Shown here: piece by piece, positions 1 to 9,217 of the stretch | How the letters are laid out: the number at the start of each line of letters is the position of its first letter | Numbering within the stretch: the stretch's first letter is position 1 | Source: Lachnospiraceae bacterium | Lineage (GTDB): Bacteria > Bacillota_A > Clostridia > Lachnospirales > Lachnospiraceae | Assembly: GCA_017542725.1 (NCBI GenBank) | Contig: JAFXWR010000110.1 | Coordinates: 1 to 16,655 of the forward strand | Direction of reading: 5' to 3' | Length of the DNA stretch: 16,655 nt | Program-made: the position numbers and the translations under genes | The notes under the pieces: model-generated | Database searches by the model: none | Seen by the model: only the letters and a program-made list of their open reading frames with translations | What the model was told of the DNA's origin: nothing

Positions 1-48
1 AGCATCAAGTCTATAAAACTTCCTGAGAGAAAGTTTAAGGGAAGAGAT

Positions 49-2613
49 ATGGATGAGAAGAACAAAACTCAAGGCAAGAAAAGAAGAAGAAAAAAGAAAC
101 TTCATATCTTGAGAAAAATTTTTGTTGCCTTGATTGGTCTTGGGCTTCTTTGTATGTTTCTCGGGCTTGGCATGGTAAAAGGCATACTTGATAGCACACC
201 TCCCCTTACTAGTTTCCACTTTGGACCGACGGCATTTGCTACAAAGATAGTAGATAGAAATGGGAATCTTATGGACACTCTTGTAAAAGAGGGGTCTAAT
301 AGAGAGTCAGTAAAATTTAAAGACATACCAGAGAATCTTGTCAATGCCTTTGTAGCTATAGAGGATGAAAGATTTTGGGAACACTCAGGTGTAGATATAA
401 AATCTATAGCAAGAGCAATCTATGGAGTTTTGAAGTCTGACTCAAGTCGCGGTGGAGGATCAACAATTACACAGCAGTTGGTAAAAAATGCTGTATTTGA
501 TTCTGCTCTTCATGAAAAAGGTTTTGAAAAATATGTCAGAAAACTTCAAGAGCAGTATATAGCACTTCAATATGAGACTCAAGCTGATATGTCAAAGAAA
601 GAAATTAAAGAGCAGATTATAACTGACTATCTAAATGTTATAAATCTTGGAGCAAATACACTTGGTGTAAAAGTAGCAGCAAGAAGATACTTTGATAAGG
701 ATTTAAAAGATTTGACAATCAGTGAATGTGCAGTCATAGCAAGTATCACAAAAAACCCTACAAGGAATAACCCTATCACTCACCCAGAAGAGAACCAAAA
801 AAGACAAAGACAGACATTAAAAAATATGCTTGCTTTAAACTATATTACTGATAATGAATATGAAGAAGCGATAAATGATGATGTCTATAGTAGGATAAAA
901 AATGTTGAAATCAAATCTGAAAATGTAGTATCTGTTTATACTTATTTTACTGAATCAGTTATAGACCAGTTGCAACAAGATTTGGTAAAAAGGCTTGGAT
1001 ATTCGCAGACTCTTGCAACCAACCTTTTATATTCTGGTGGACTTAGAGTTGAGACAACTATGGATCCAGAGATTCAAAAGATTGTAGATACAGAAGTCAA
1101 TAGAGAGACAAACTACAAAGTAAAAAAGTATTCTATAGATTATAGATTATCTATTAGACATAAAGATGATAGTCAAACTCATTATTCACAAGTAGATGTT
1201 CAAAACTATCATGTAAATGTTTTGAAAAATAAAAAGTATGATGGATTATTTGCTAATAAGGACACGGCACAGCAGTTTATAAATAGTTTTAAAGATTCAG
1301 TTCTAAAAGATGGAGATTCAGTTGCAGCTGAGACACTTAACTATTTCTTAGAACCACAGTGCTCATTTGTGATGATAAATCAAAATACAGGGGAAGTTGT
1401 TGCTTTATCTGGTGGAAGAGGTGAGAAGACTGTGTCAAGGTCTTTAAATCGTGCAACTGTTACTAAGAGGCAACCAGGTAGTACATTTAAAGTTTTATCA
1501 GCATTTGCGCCAGCACTAGAGCTTTATAATAAGACACTTGCCACAACTTACTATGATAGTGAGTATGTATATAAAAATAGAAACATAAACAAGACGTTTA
1601 AAAATTGGTATTCATCAGGATATCTTGGTTTTCAAAATATAAGAGCGGGAATTGTATATTCTCTAAATATAATTGCTGTTAGATGTCTTATGGAGACAGT
1701 GACTCCTGAAGTTGGTATAAGATTTGCAAAGAGACTTGGCATCACATCTCTTGATGAAGTTGAGGATGCAAATCCAGCAGCGGCACTTGGAGGACTAACA
1801 TATGGCGTCACAAATTATGAACTCACATCTGCATTTGCAGCGATTGCAAACGAAGGAAACTATAGAAAGCCAGTGCTATATACAAAAGTTTATGACCATT
1901 ACGGAAAAGTTATATTAGATAATACAAAAAATGCAACAACAAGAATTATGTCAAAAGAAAATGCGTATCTCTTAACTTCGGCTATGGCAGATTCAATGGT
2001 CGGTGGAAAAGCATTTAGTAGTCCAACTATGAATATAACTCCTACATCTACAAGAGCACATTTTAAAGGAATGTCGCTTGCTGGAAAGTCGGGAACTACA
2101 ACAAACAACAATGACGTATGGTTTGTAGGTTATTCACCATACTATACAGCAGGTGTATGGGGTGGATGTGATGAGAACCAATCACTTCAAGATACAAAGA
2201 CAAAAGTAAATAATGGTGGCACATCTTTCCACAAAGATATATGGAGAAAAATTATGCAGACTGTGCACACCACACTAAAAGATAAAAAATTTGAAAAGCC
2301 AGCTGCAATTATACAGCGAAAAGTTTGTAGAAAATCAGGGCTCCTTGCAACTGAAGGTTGTGAACACGATTTGAGAGGTGACTGTACATATACAGAATAT
2401 TTTATAGATGGCACTCAACCAAGGACAAGATGTAATTTACACACATCGCTCGGAATTATAAATATGCCAAAGAAATATATAGACCAAATTTCTGACGATA
2501 CAAATTACATCACGCCAAATTTCGATGTAGTTCCAATTTTGCCAGATGATACAAATGTGGCACCAACAAGCAATATAATCATCGCACCATCATCAGCAAA
2601 CGCACCACATTAG
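49..2613 (+). CDS. Class A penicillin-binding protein (bifunctional transglycosylase/transpeptidase, PBP1A type)
   Basis: This enzyme polymerises lipid II into glycan strands and cross-links the peptides at the outer face of the membrane. A lysine/arginine-rich cytoplasmic tail precedes one membrane segment at about residues 25-46. The GT51 transglycosylase domain shows EDERFWEHSGVD with the likely catalytic E105, then GGSTITQQL at 136-144. The transpeptidase domain has all three motifs: S478-TFK, the S538-LN triad and K680-SGT. The C-terminus holds several cysteines (in VCRKSG, EGC, GDC, TRC) and ends in a loose Pro/Ser/Asn/Asp tail. At 854 residues it is normal for the family. AAGGGA lies 5 bases before the ATG. 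The frame is open back to base 1, so a slightly longer protein cannot be excluded, but the spacing and the charged N-terminus favour this start. Function is well supported; the exact orthologue name is not. Confidence 0.95.
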   Translation: MDEKNKTQGKKRRRKKKLHILRKIFVALIGLGLLCMFLGLGMVKGILDSTPPLTSFHFGPTAFATKIVDRNGNLMDTLVKEGSNRESVKFKDIPENLVNAFVAIEDERFWEHSGVDIKSIARAIYGVLKSDSSRGGGSTITQQLVKNAVFDSALHEKGFEKYVRKLQEQYIALQYETQADMSKKEIKEQIITDYLNVINLGANTLGVKVAARRYFDKDLKDLTISECAVIASITKNPTRNNPITHPEENQKRQRQTLKNMLALNYITDNEYEEAINDDVYSRIKNVEIKSENVVSVYTYFTESVIDQLQQDLVKRLGYSQTLATNLLYSGGLRVETTMDPEIQKIVDTEVNRETNYKVKKYSIDYRLSIRHKDDSQTHYSQVDVQNYHVNVLKNKKYDGLFANKDTAQQFINSFKDSVLKDGDSVAAETLNYFLEPQCSFVMINQNTGEVVALSGGRGEKTVSRSLNRATVTKRQPGSTFKVLSAFAPALELYNKTLATTYYDSEYVYKNRNINKTFKNWYSSGYLGFQNIRAGIVYSLNIIAVRCLMETVTPEVGIRFAKRLGITSLDEVEDANPAAALGGLTYGVTNYELTSAFAAIANEGNYRKPVLYTKVYDHYGKVILDNTKNATTRIMSKENAYLLTSAMADSMVGGKAFSSPTMNITPTSTRAHFKGMSLAGKSGTTTNNNDVWFVGYSPYYTAGVWGGCDENQSLQDTKTKVNNGGTSFHKDIWRKIMQTVHTTLKDKKFEKPAAIIQRKVCRKSGLLATEGCEHDLRGDCTYTEYFIDGTQPRTRCNLHTSLGIINMPKKYIDQISDDTNYITPNFDVVPILPDDTNVAPTSNIIIAPSSANAPH

Positions 2614-2640
2614 TAGGGGCGGATATCATTCATTATCATC
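2613..2640 (+). repeat. Dispersed GTAGGGGCG repeat, copy 1 (left arm only)
   Basis: GTAGGGGCGGATATCATT begins on the last base of the PBP stop codon. It resembles copy 3 at 2666-2690 on the left side, but the matching CCGCCC right arm is absent and is replaced by CATTATCATC. I read it as a degenerate or truncated copy. Confidence 0.55.
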
Positions 2641-2665
2641 GTAGGGGCGAGTTTCACGAGCCCAT
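2641..2665 (+). repeat. Dispersed GTAGGGGCG repeat, copy 2 (GAG subtype)
   Basis: An imperfect palindrome with a GGGC arm and a GCCC arm around GAGTTTCACGA. It matches the reverse complement of copy 6 at 10755-10780 at 22 of 26 positions by my alignment. This shows the element occurs in both orientations. Confidence 0.65.
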
Positions 2666-2690
2666 GTAGGGGCGGACATCATCCGCCCGG
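2666..2690 (+). repeat. Dispersed GTAGGGGCG repeat, copy 3 (perfect hairpin)
   Basis: GGGCGGA (2670-2676) and TCCGCCC (2682-2688) form a perfect 7-bp stem around the loop CATCA. No T-tract follows, so it is not a standard terminator. The last bases run into GGAAGGA, the ribosome binding site of the next gene. Transcription from the PBP gene into the peptidase gene therefore remains possible. Confidence 0.7.
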
Positions 2691-2701
2691 AAGGATAAAT
2701 T

Positions 2702-5700
2702 ATGAAATTACTAAAAAAAATATCAAATTTAATTGTAGCTACAGTGATTGCTTTGAGCTTATTCTCATGCTCAAAGATTGAGACGAGTTTAAATAATAAC
2801 TCTCAAGTCGCTACTATAAGCGAGACTGATAATAAAGAAAGCGAATATGGAGATAAGCTTTTATCGCTAGAAGGCGATGTATTTACTTTATCAAAATATG
2901 CACTTCCAAAAGTTGGTGATAATCTTCATGGTTTCACTGTAGATGCGATATATGATTATGATATTAGAAATGCAAAATTAGTTTTATTTACTCATGAAAA
3001 GTCAGGAGCAAAAGCAATTCTTATTTCAAATGATGACGAAGATAAGAGTTCTATTATTGGATTTAACACACTTACTTATGATGATAGAGGTATACCACAT
3101 GTGTTTGAACACGCATGCCTTGGTGGCTCTGCCAAGTATCCAAATGCAAATACATTTGATGAAGCAACAAATAAAATATATCAAACTTTTATGAATGCAT
3201 TTACTATGCAACACGCCACTGTATATCCATGTTCATCTCTATCTGACCCACAGCTTTTTGAACTTTATAAATTTTATCTAGATGGTGTAATGAATCCAGA
3301 TGTGCTTAGAGACGAAAAAAATCTTGAAAGAGAAGCCTATAGATATATCTTAAGTGATAAAAATGATGACATAGCCTTAAGTGGAATTGTATATAGTGAA
3401 ATGTCTGCAAATGAAGGTAACATTGCCCGCATTGCATATATAGATACCATAAAAACAATGTTTGAAGGAAGTTTTATGGCTTCAGAAACAGGTGGGGCTA
3501 CCTCTGATATTATTAAAATTGAAAATAAAGATTTAATAGAATATCACGAGAAGTATTATCATCCAAGCAATATGGTTATAACACTTTATGGTGATATAGA
3601 TTATGAAAGGTATCTTGAATACACTGATGAAGAGTATTTAAACAAATTTGATAGTTCTTATGTTGATAAGTCGGATGATGGATATGTTGAGCAGTATAGT
3701 TTTAGGACTAAGACATATGATTTCCCAGTTTCTGCAAATGATGCAGTAGATAATAAAACAGTAATAGTCTATGGCACATCATGTGAAGGCATGAGTGCTT
3801 ACGAAAGTGGCTTGTTTTCAGTTGTATTAAGTAACTTAGCAAAAAGTAATGGGCCTATAGATAAAAGATTAAAAGAAAAACTACCAAGTGCAACTTATAG
3901 CATTGATGATAGTTTAAGTTTGCCTAAACCTTTTTTCTTAGTTAATTTTTCAAATGTCAATGACAGTGATGCAGACACCATCAAAGAAATAGTCGAGGAT
4001 GCATTTGAAGAGATTTTAAATGAAGGAATTGGAAGTGAAATAGTTGATGAATTAGTTGATAATATAGAAATAGAAAAAGAGAATGCAAAAGATTCTCATG
4101 GTTTTGCTTCAAGTGCAACTGATTTTTATGCAAGACTATTTAGCAATAATGGAAAAGATATATTGGGCGATTTGAGATATTATAAAGGTATAGATGATAT
4201 AAAACCAGCTTATGAAAATGGTGATATTAAAAAGTTGGCTGAAAAGTATTTATCAAATAATGATAAATCAAGTCTCGTGATAGTGGCACCAAAAAGAGGT
4301 TTGCTTGAAGAGAAAAAAGAAGCATTGGAAAATAGCTTAAAAAGTATGAAAGAAAATTTGACTAAAGAAGAAATTAACGAGCTCATTTTAAAAAATAAAG
4401 ACTTTAATGAATGGACGGATAATCAAACCAAGTTTTCTCTGATAAATAAGATTAGAGTGGCAAGTATAAGCTCTCTTGATGAATATAGAGCAAATTGTTA
4501 TGCATACGAAGAGAATAAAGAGGGAATCCGCTTTATAAGAAGTGATTTAAAAGATGCAAAGAGCAGTTATTTTAACATACTATTTGATGCAAGTGGTGTT
4601 AAATACGAAGACTTGCATAAACTCAACTTTATATCCAACTTGTTTTTAGAGATGCCTACTACTCATTATGAAGGTAAAAAACTTGGATCAGAAGTAGAGA
4701 GGTATACCTCAAGCTTATATGCAGGACCAGATATCACATATTACGATGGTGGAGGATACAAACCTTATTTTTCGTTTTCGGTTAAGGCATTAGATAAAAA
4801 CTTAGATAAAGTATTTGAGTTGCTTGAAGAGTTGATGTATGAAACTAAATTTGAAGATGTAGAAATTGCGAGAAATGTAGCATCAAGTACTAAAAATAAT
4901 ATAAGACAGTCATTTAATAGTAATCCTTCTAGACAAACTAGTTTTATATCAACAGTTCAAAATGATGGCGATTACTTATATGACAACTATTTAAATGGTG
5001 TAGAATATTTAAGATTTTTGGATAGCATAGGTGAGATGAGCGATGAGGAGATAAGGTCATTGCTCTCTGAATGCAAGGAATTGTTGTTTAGTTTGTACAA
5101 TCGCTACGGACTTGTTTGTGAGCTGATTTCAAATTTTGATACTATGAAGATACTTAAGTCGAAGTTGATAGAATTGTCTTACGATTTCAATGAAGAGAAG
5201 ATAAAGGAAGAAGACTATAGCGAACATCTAACACCTCTTAAAGATAAAATAGCTTTAGTATGTACTGGTACCATGCAGTATAACAATATATCTATGCCTA
5301 TGCTTAAAAATGGAATAGAGTATAGAAGTAGATATGAAGTATTGTCAGGCATTTTAGATATTAACATATTGTTCAATGAGTTTCGTGCAAAGAGGTCAGC
5401 TTATGGGTCTTATAGCGACTTTAACAAGCAAAGGGGGCTTATTTATACATATAGAGACCCGAACTTAAAACAATCTTATGAGGTATTTAAAACAATTCCT
5501 TCAATGCTTAGACATATAAATATGTTAGATGATGATCTTGATAACTATAAACTAAATGCATATTCTAAATTTGCTTATCCACTCACAAAGTTTAATGCAG
5601 CATTGACAGCGATTGAAGAGACACTTGCTAAGACAAAAGTAAAAAGACCTGATAGATATGTGGGTTACATGAAAGAAATTAAAGCACTAACCACAAATGA

Positions 5701-5830
5701 CTTAGAAGATATGTATCAATTAGTTGACGAACTTATTGATAAAGGTAAATATGTAACTGCAGGAAATAGAGAGCAAATAGAAAGTAACAAAGAAATGTTT
5801 GACGAGATTATATATGACTATGTGCAATAA
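2702..5830 (+). CDS. M16C-family zinc metallopeptidase lipoprotein (presequence protease/PreP-like)
   Basis: A large M16 peptidase expected to degrade peptides in a closed chamber outside the membrane. A lipoprotein signal ends in the lipobox LFSC with lipidated C23, so the enzyme should be anchored to the outer face of the membrane. The inverted zinc motif HVFEH supplies H133, E136 and H137, and E233 in GIVYSEM fits the third metal ligand, 96 residues after H137 as in PreP. In the second half, R895 and Y901 (RAKRSAY) align with the PreP substrate-binding Arg/Tyr pair, followed by YRDPN at 917-921. The length of 1042 suits a full two-half M16C protein with its linker helices. GGAAGGA lies 6 bases before the ATG. 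The stop is followed almost directly by the metal-transport ATPase gene, suggesting co-expression. The in vivo substrate is unknown. Confidence 0.93.
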   Translation: MKLLKKISNLIVATVIALSLFSCSKIETSLNNNSQVATISETDNKESEYGDKLLSLEGDVFTLSKYALPKVGDNLHGFTVDAIYDYDIRNAKLVLFTHEKSGAKAILISNDDEDKSSIIGFNTLTYDDRGIPHVFEHACLGGSAKYPNANTFDEATNKIYQTFMNAFTMQHATVYPCSSLSDPQLFELYKFYLDGVMNPDVLRDEKNLEREAYRYILSDKNDDIALSGIVYSEMSANEGNIARIAYIDTIKTMFEGSFMASETGGATSDIIKIENKDLIEYHEKYYHPSNMVITLYGDIDYERYLEYTDEEYLNKFDSSYVDKSDDGYVEQYSFRTKTYDFPVSANDAVDNKTVIVYGTSCEGMSAYESGLFSVVLSNLAKSNGPIDKRLKEKLPSATYSIDDSLSLPKPFFLVNFSNVNDSDADTIKEIVEDAFEEILNEGIGSEIVDELVDNIEIEKENAKDSHGFASSATDFYARLFSNNGKDILGDLRYYKGIDDIKPAYENGDIKKLAEKYLSNNDKSSLVIVAPKRGLLEEKKEALENSLKSMKENLTKEEINELILKNKDFNEWTDNQTKFSLINKIRVASISSLDEYRANCYAYEENKEGIRFIRSDLKDAKSSYFNILFDASGVKYEDLHKLNFISNLFLEMPTTHYEGKKLGSEVERYTSSLYAGPDITYYDGGGYKPYFSFSVKALDKNLDKVFELLEELMYETKFEDVEIARNVASSTKNNIRQSFNSNPSRQTSFISTVQNDGDYLYDNYLNGVEYLRFLDSIGEMSDEEIRSLLSECKELLFSLYNRYGLVCELISNFDTMKILKSKLIELSYDFNEEKIKEEDYSEHLTPLKDKIALVCTGTMQYNNISMPMLKNGIEYRSRYEVLSGILDINILFNEFRAKRSAYGSYSDFNKQRGLIYTYRDPNLKQSYEVFKTIPSMLRHINMLDDDLDNYKLNAYSKFAYPLTKFNAALTAIEETLAKTKVKRPDRYVGYMKEIKALTTNDLEDMYQLVDELIDKGKYVTAGNREQIESNKEMFDEIIYDYVQ

Positions 5831-5842
5831 ATGGAGATTAGA

Positions 5843-6574
5843 ATGGCTCAGATTATTTGTAAAAATTTAGTAGTAGGCTACGAAGGTCAGGTTGTAAGAG
5901 AAAATATTAACTTTGCTGTGAACAAGGGAGAATATCTCTGTATAGTTGGCGAGAACGGTTCTGGAAAGAGCACACTTATGAAAACATTATTATCACTTCA
6001 GAAACCTATGGGCGGAGAGATTATTTTTGGTGATGGACTTCTTCCAAATGAGATAGGATACCTTCCGCAACAATCAACAGTGAAAAGAGATTTTCCTGCT
6101 ACAAATTTTGAGATTGTATTATCTGGCAATTTAAGTCACAGTTCATTTTTCTATAGCAAGGAAGATAAAGATAATGCCCTTGATGCTATGAAGAGACTTC
6201 ACATAGAGAAGTTTAAAGATAAATGCTTTAGAGAATTGTCAGGTGGTCAGCAACAAAGAGTCCTACTTGCGAGAGCGCTTTGTGCAACTAAAAAAGTATT
6301 ACTACTTGATGAACCAGTGTCTGGACTTGACCCAAAAGTGACAGCAGAGATGTATACACTTGTTAAAGAATTAAATGAAAAAGATAATATAACCATAATT
6401 ATGATTTCACATGACTTAAACGATGCATTAAAGTATGCCACACACATTTTACATATCGGAAGTGAAGTATTCTTTGGCACAAAAAGTGAATATCTAAATA
6501 GTGACTTAGGGAAACAGTTTACTTCTGAGATACGAAACAACATAATCTGTGAAAACTGTGGCAAAAAATTATAA
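5843..6574 (+). CDS. Metal ABC transporter ATP-binding protein (ZnuC/AdcC/MntB type)
   Basis: The cytoplasmic ATPase that powers import of zinc or manganese through the adjacent permease. Walker A is GENGSGKST (36-44), the Q-loop is in LPQQ, the signature is LSGGQQQ starting at residue 132, Walker B ends in D156-E157, and the switch histidine is H190 in ISHD. I chose ATG 5843 over ATG 5831. GGAG at 5833-5836 is spaced 6 bases before 5843, whereas 5831 directly abuts the previous stop and has no ribosome binding site. The 243-residue protein ends in CENCGKKL, so C236 and C239 form a CxxC that may bind metal; that role is inferred. The metal cannot be decided from the ATPase, but the zinc peptidase upstream makes zinc plausible. 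Confidence 0.92.
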   Translation: MAQIICKNLVVGYEGQVVRENINFAVNKGEYLCIVGENGSGKSTLMKTLLSLQKPMGGEIIFGDGLLPNEIGYLPQQSTVKRDFPATNFEIVLSGNLSHSSFFYSKEDKDNALDAMKRLHIEKFKDKCFRELSGGQQQRVLLARALCATKKVLLLDEPVSGLDPKVTAEMYTLVKELNEKDNITIIMISHDLNDALKYATHILHIGSEVFFGTKSEYLNSDLGKQFTSEIRNNIICENCGKKL

Positions 6575-6582
6575 TAAACTTT

Positions 6583-6598
6583 GTAGGGGCGATTTATG
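6583..6598 (+). repeat. Dispersed GTAGGGGCG repeat, copy 4, forming the permease ribosome binding site and start
   Basis: GTAGGGGCGATTTATG contains AGGGG six bases before the ATG used by the permease gene. The left arm of the repeat is intact. No right arm follows, because the sequence runs straight into coding DNA. The half-repeat therefore appears to supply both the Shine-Dalgarno sequence and the start codon. Confidence 0.65.
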
Positions 6599-7435
6599 AT
6601 AGAAACATTACAAATGTATTTTCAATATCCTTTTGTGCGATATGCAATGATAGTCGGGGTTCTTGTAGCACTCTGCTCATCTTTACTTGGAGTGACCTTG
6701 GTCCTCAAAAGATTTTCATTTATTGGTGACGGACTTTCACATGTTGCATTTCTTGCGATGGCAGTAGCAGCCATATTTCAGTGGACAAACAATATGCCGC
6801 TCATTCTTATCGTCACAATTGCTGCGGCAATTGCAGTGCTCTGCATGGGAGAGACAACTCTTATGAAAGGCGATGCAGCAATCGCTATGATTTCTGTTAC
6901 TTCACTTGCACTTGGATACCTATTTATGAATTTATTTTCTACATCATCAAATATATCTGGCGATGTATGTACCACACTTTTTGGTTCCACATCTATTCTC
7001 ACACTTTTGCCAGAGCAAGTAGTTTTGTCATCTATACTGTCTTTGGCAGTAGTAGTAATTTATATATTGTTTTATAATAAAATATTTGCACTCACATTTG
7101 ACGAAGATTTTTCAAGAGCAATTGGAGTAAATGTAAGTTTTTATAATTTATCTATAGCAATCATAATAGCAGTTATAATAGTTCTTGCTATGAATCTAGT
7201 TGGTTCGCTTCTTACATCAGCGCTTATCATATTCCCAGCGCTATCTACTATGAGGCTTTATAAGAGTTTCAAAGCAGTAGTCATCAGTTCGGCAGTATTT
7301 TCGGTAATCTGTGCTGCAGCCGGAATAATTGTATCTATACTTGCGGGAACTCCTGTTGGTTCAACTATTGTTGGAATTGAAATTATAGCATATGTAGTCT
7401 GTGTGATTATAGGAAGAGCAGCTGTAAGGGCATAA
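6596..7435 (+). CDS. Metal ABC transporter permease (ZnuB/AdcB/MntC type)
   Basis: The membrane channel of a zinc/manganese-type ABC importer, expected to work as a dimer with the ATPase encoded just upstream. The 279-residue protein is hydrophobic throughout, with about eight predicted membrane spans. It has hallmarks of the ABC-3 permease family: VLKRFSFIGDGLSHVAF near residues 36-52, a GDAAIAM segment, and the late VGSLLTSALIIFPALST segment. Translation begins at an ATG within a half-copy of the dispersed repeat. The 21-base gap after the ATPase stop fits an operon. No metal-binding extracellular lipoprotein is encoded in the window, so that component must lie elsewhere or be shared. Its stop is 9 bases before the FkbH-like gene, so read-through into the acylation cluster is possible. 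Confidence 0.92.
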   Translation: MIETLQMYFQYPFVRYAMIVGVLVALCSSLLGVTLVLKRFSFIGDGLSHVAFLAMAVAAIFQWTNNMPLILIVTIAAAIAVLCMGETTLMKGDAAIAMISVTSLALGYLFMNLFSTSSNISGDVCTTLFGSTSILTLLPEQVVLSSILSLAVVVIYILFYNKIFALTFDEDFSRAIGVNVSFYNLSIAIIIAVIIVLAMNLVGSLLTSALIIFPALSTMRLYKSFKAVVISSAVFSVICAAAGIIVSILAGTPVGSTIVGIEIIAYVVCVIIGRAAVRA

Positions 7436-7444
7436 AAATAGCAT

Positions 7445-9217
7445 ATGATAGAGTTAGAGTATCCATATAAAAGTGAAGATATAATAAAACAAAAGAGAAA
7501 AATCAAAAAGGAACTTTTGGATGCAAAGAAAACTTTTATAGATATAAGGATTGCACTCCTTTCTGGCTCTACAATAAATGAGTTAAAAGACTTGTTGGAA
7601 ATATTTCTTTTAAATCAAGGTATAAAAGCAGAGTTTTATTTGTCGGAGTACAATAAATATTATGAGGATGCAGTCTTTGATAATCCTGAACTTGAGAAAT
7701 TTAATCCAGACATAGTATATGTCTTCACATCATCACGAAATATAATCCATGATTTTGATTTATCCACACCGGCCGAAAAGATAAATGCTAAACTTGATAC
7801 GGAATATAATAAATATTTTTCCATTTGGGAAAATATAAAAAAGAAATATAAAGCTGTTATAATACAAAACAATTTTGAATATCCAAGCTATAGATTACTC
7901 GGCAACAAAGACATATCAGACATACATGGTCTGTCAAATTTTTTGATGAGATTAAATAATAGATTTTATAAGCATGCTGAAGATAATCAAAGTTTTTTTA
8001 TTTGTGATATAAATTATATAGCTTCTGACTATGGTCTGTCAAAATGGCATAGCGATAAACTTTATGCATTATATAAATTGCCTTGTGACCTGATGGCATT
8101 TCCAGACATAGCTTGCAATGTATCAAATATAATAAAATCAATTTATGGAAAAAATAAAAAGGCACTTGCATTGGACCTTGATAACACATTGTGGGGCGGA
8201 GTTATAAGTGAAGATGGGGAAGAAAATGTAAAAGTTGGACCTGAGATACCTGAAGGAGAGATATATTTAGAGTTTCAAAAGTATATTAAAAAGCTAAAGA
8301 GTCTTGGAGTTTTGTTAAACGTAGTATCAAAAAATGATGAAGAGATAGCAATTTCAGGACTTAAAAATACAGATGGAGTTTTAAAGACAGCCGATTTTAT
8401 AAAGATAAAGGCAAATTGGGAGCCAAAGTCTGACAATATAATTAAAATCAGTAAAGAACTTAAATTAGGTGCAGATGCATTTGCATTTATAGACGATAAT
8501 CCGATGGAGAGAGACATAGTTAGGAAAAATGTGCCAGGAGTTGGAATTGCAAACGTTTCTTTGCCAGAAAATTACATAAGAGAACTTGATAAGTCAGGAT
8601 TTTTTGAAGTGACGAATGTTACAAAGGAAGATATAGAGAAGACAAGACAGTATAAAGAGATGCAAGACAGAGAGGACTTTAAGAATAATTTTGTAGATTA
8701 TAATGAGTATCTTAAGTCTCTTGATATGAAGGCAGAGATTAGTCCATTTGAAGAAAAGTATTATGACAGAATATCACAACTTTCAAATAAATCAAATCAG
8801 TTTAATCTGACGACTAAAAGATACACAGTAGAAGATATAAAAAAGATTTCAGAAGCTAAAAATTACATCACACTCTATGGCAAACTTATAGATAAATTCG
8901 GTGATAATGGCATAGTGTCGTTAGTTATAGGTAAAATAAATAGTAATGAACTTGATTTAGAGCTTTTTCTTATGAGTTGCCGAGTGTTAAAGCGAGAAAT
9001 GGAATATAAGATGCTCGATGCCCTTGTAGAAGAATGCCGCAGCATAGGCATTGGTAAGATTAATGCAAAATATATAAAAACAGAAAAGAATTCGATGGTT
9101 AAAAATCTACTTTCAGACTTCGGATTTACAAAACTAAAAGAAGATGAAAGCGGCAATAGTGAGTGGGAATTAAGCGATTTGCAAAATTACGCATGCAAAT
9201 GCAAAGTAATAATGTAG
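7445..9217 (+). CDS. FkbH-like HAD-IIIC family protein (probable acyl-ACP loading enzyme)
   Basis: FkbH-like proteins of the HAD-IIIC group are known to dephosphorylate 1,3-bisphosphoglycerate and load the glyceryl group on an acyl carrier protein. Here the HAD motif is D244-LDNTLW with D246 as the second acid. Motif II fits the Ser in NVVSKNDEE, the motif III lysine lies in the ANWEPKSDNI region, and the late acids are in FIDDNPMERD. The N-terminal about 230 residues match the usual FkbH pre-domain, starting MIELEYPYKSEDI. The last 150 residues look GNAT-like. At 590 residues the length is normal for the full family. The ribosome binding site is weak (AAGGG about 14 bases upstream), suggesting coupling to the permease gene 9 bases before. 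The stop codon lies in a GTAGGGG repeat. A carrier gene directly follows, consistent with ACP loading. The loaded group is inferred, not shown. Confidence 0.87.
   Translation: MIELEYPYKSEDIIKQKRKIKKELLDAKKTFIDIRIALLSGSTINELKDLLEIFLLNQGIKAEFYLSEYNKYYEDAVFDNPELEKFNPDIVYVFTSSRNIIHDFDLSTPAEKINAKLDTEYNKYFSIWENIKKKYKAVIIQNNFEYPSYRLLGNKDISDIHGLSNFLMRLNNRFYKHAEDNQSFFICDINYIASDYGLSKWHSDKLYALYKLPCDLMAFPDIACNVSNIIKSIYGKNKKALALDLDNTLWGGVISEDGEENVKVGPEIPEGEIYLEFQKYIKKLKSLGVLLNVVSKNDEEIAISGLKNTDGVLKTADFIKIKANWEPKSDNIIKISKELKLGADAFAFIDDNPMERDIVRKNVPGVGIANVSLPENYIRELDKSGFFEVTNVTKEDIEKTRQYKEMQDREDFKNNFVDYNEYLKSLDMKAEISPFEEKYYDRISQLSNKSNQFNLTTKRYTVEDIKKISEAKNYITLYGKLIDKFGDNGIVSLVIGKINSNELDLELFLMSCRVLKREMEYKMLDALVEECRSIGIGKINAKYIKTEKNSMVKNLLSDFGFTKLKEDESGNSEWELSDLQNYACKCKVIM

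Noticed and set aside
1..48. End of an upstream gene
   Set aside because: The in-frame stretch is open to the edge but too short to recognise; the other two + frames stop at 14-16 and 24-26, and nothing identifies a product.
2670..2688. Hairpin of repeat copy 3 as a terminator after the PBP gene
   Set aside because: The stem is GC-rich but is followed by GGAAGGATAAAT rather than a T-tract, and it abuts the next ribosome binding site.
5831..5842. ATG 5831 as start of the metal ABC ATPase
   Set aside because: It directly follows the previous stop and has no ribosome binding site; GGAG at 5833-5836 serves ATG 5843, and the family N-terminus fits MAQIICKN.
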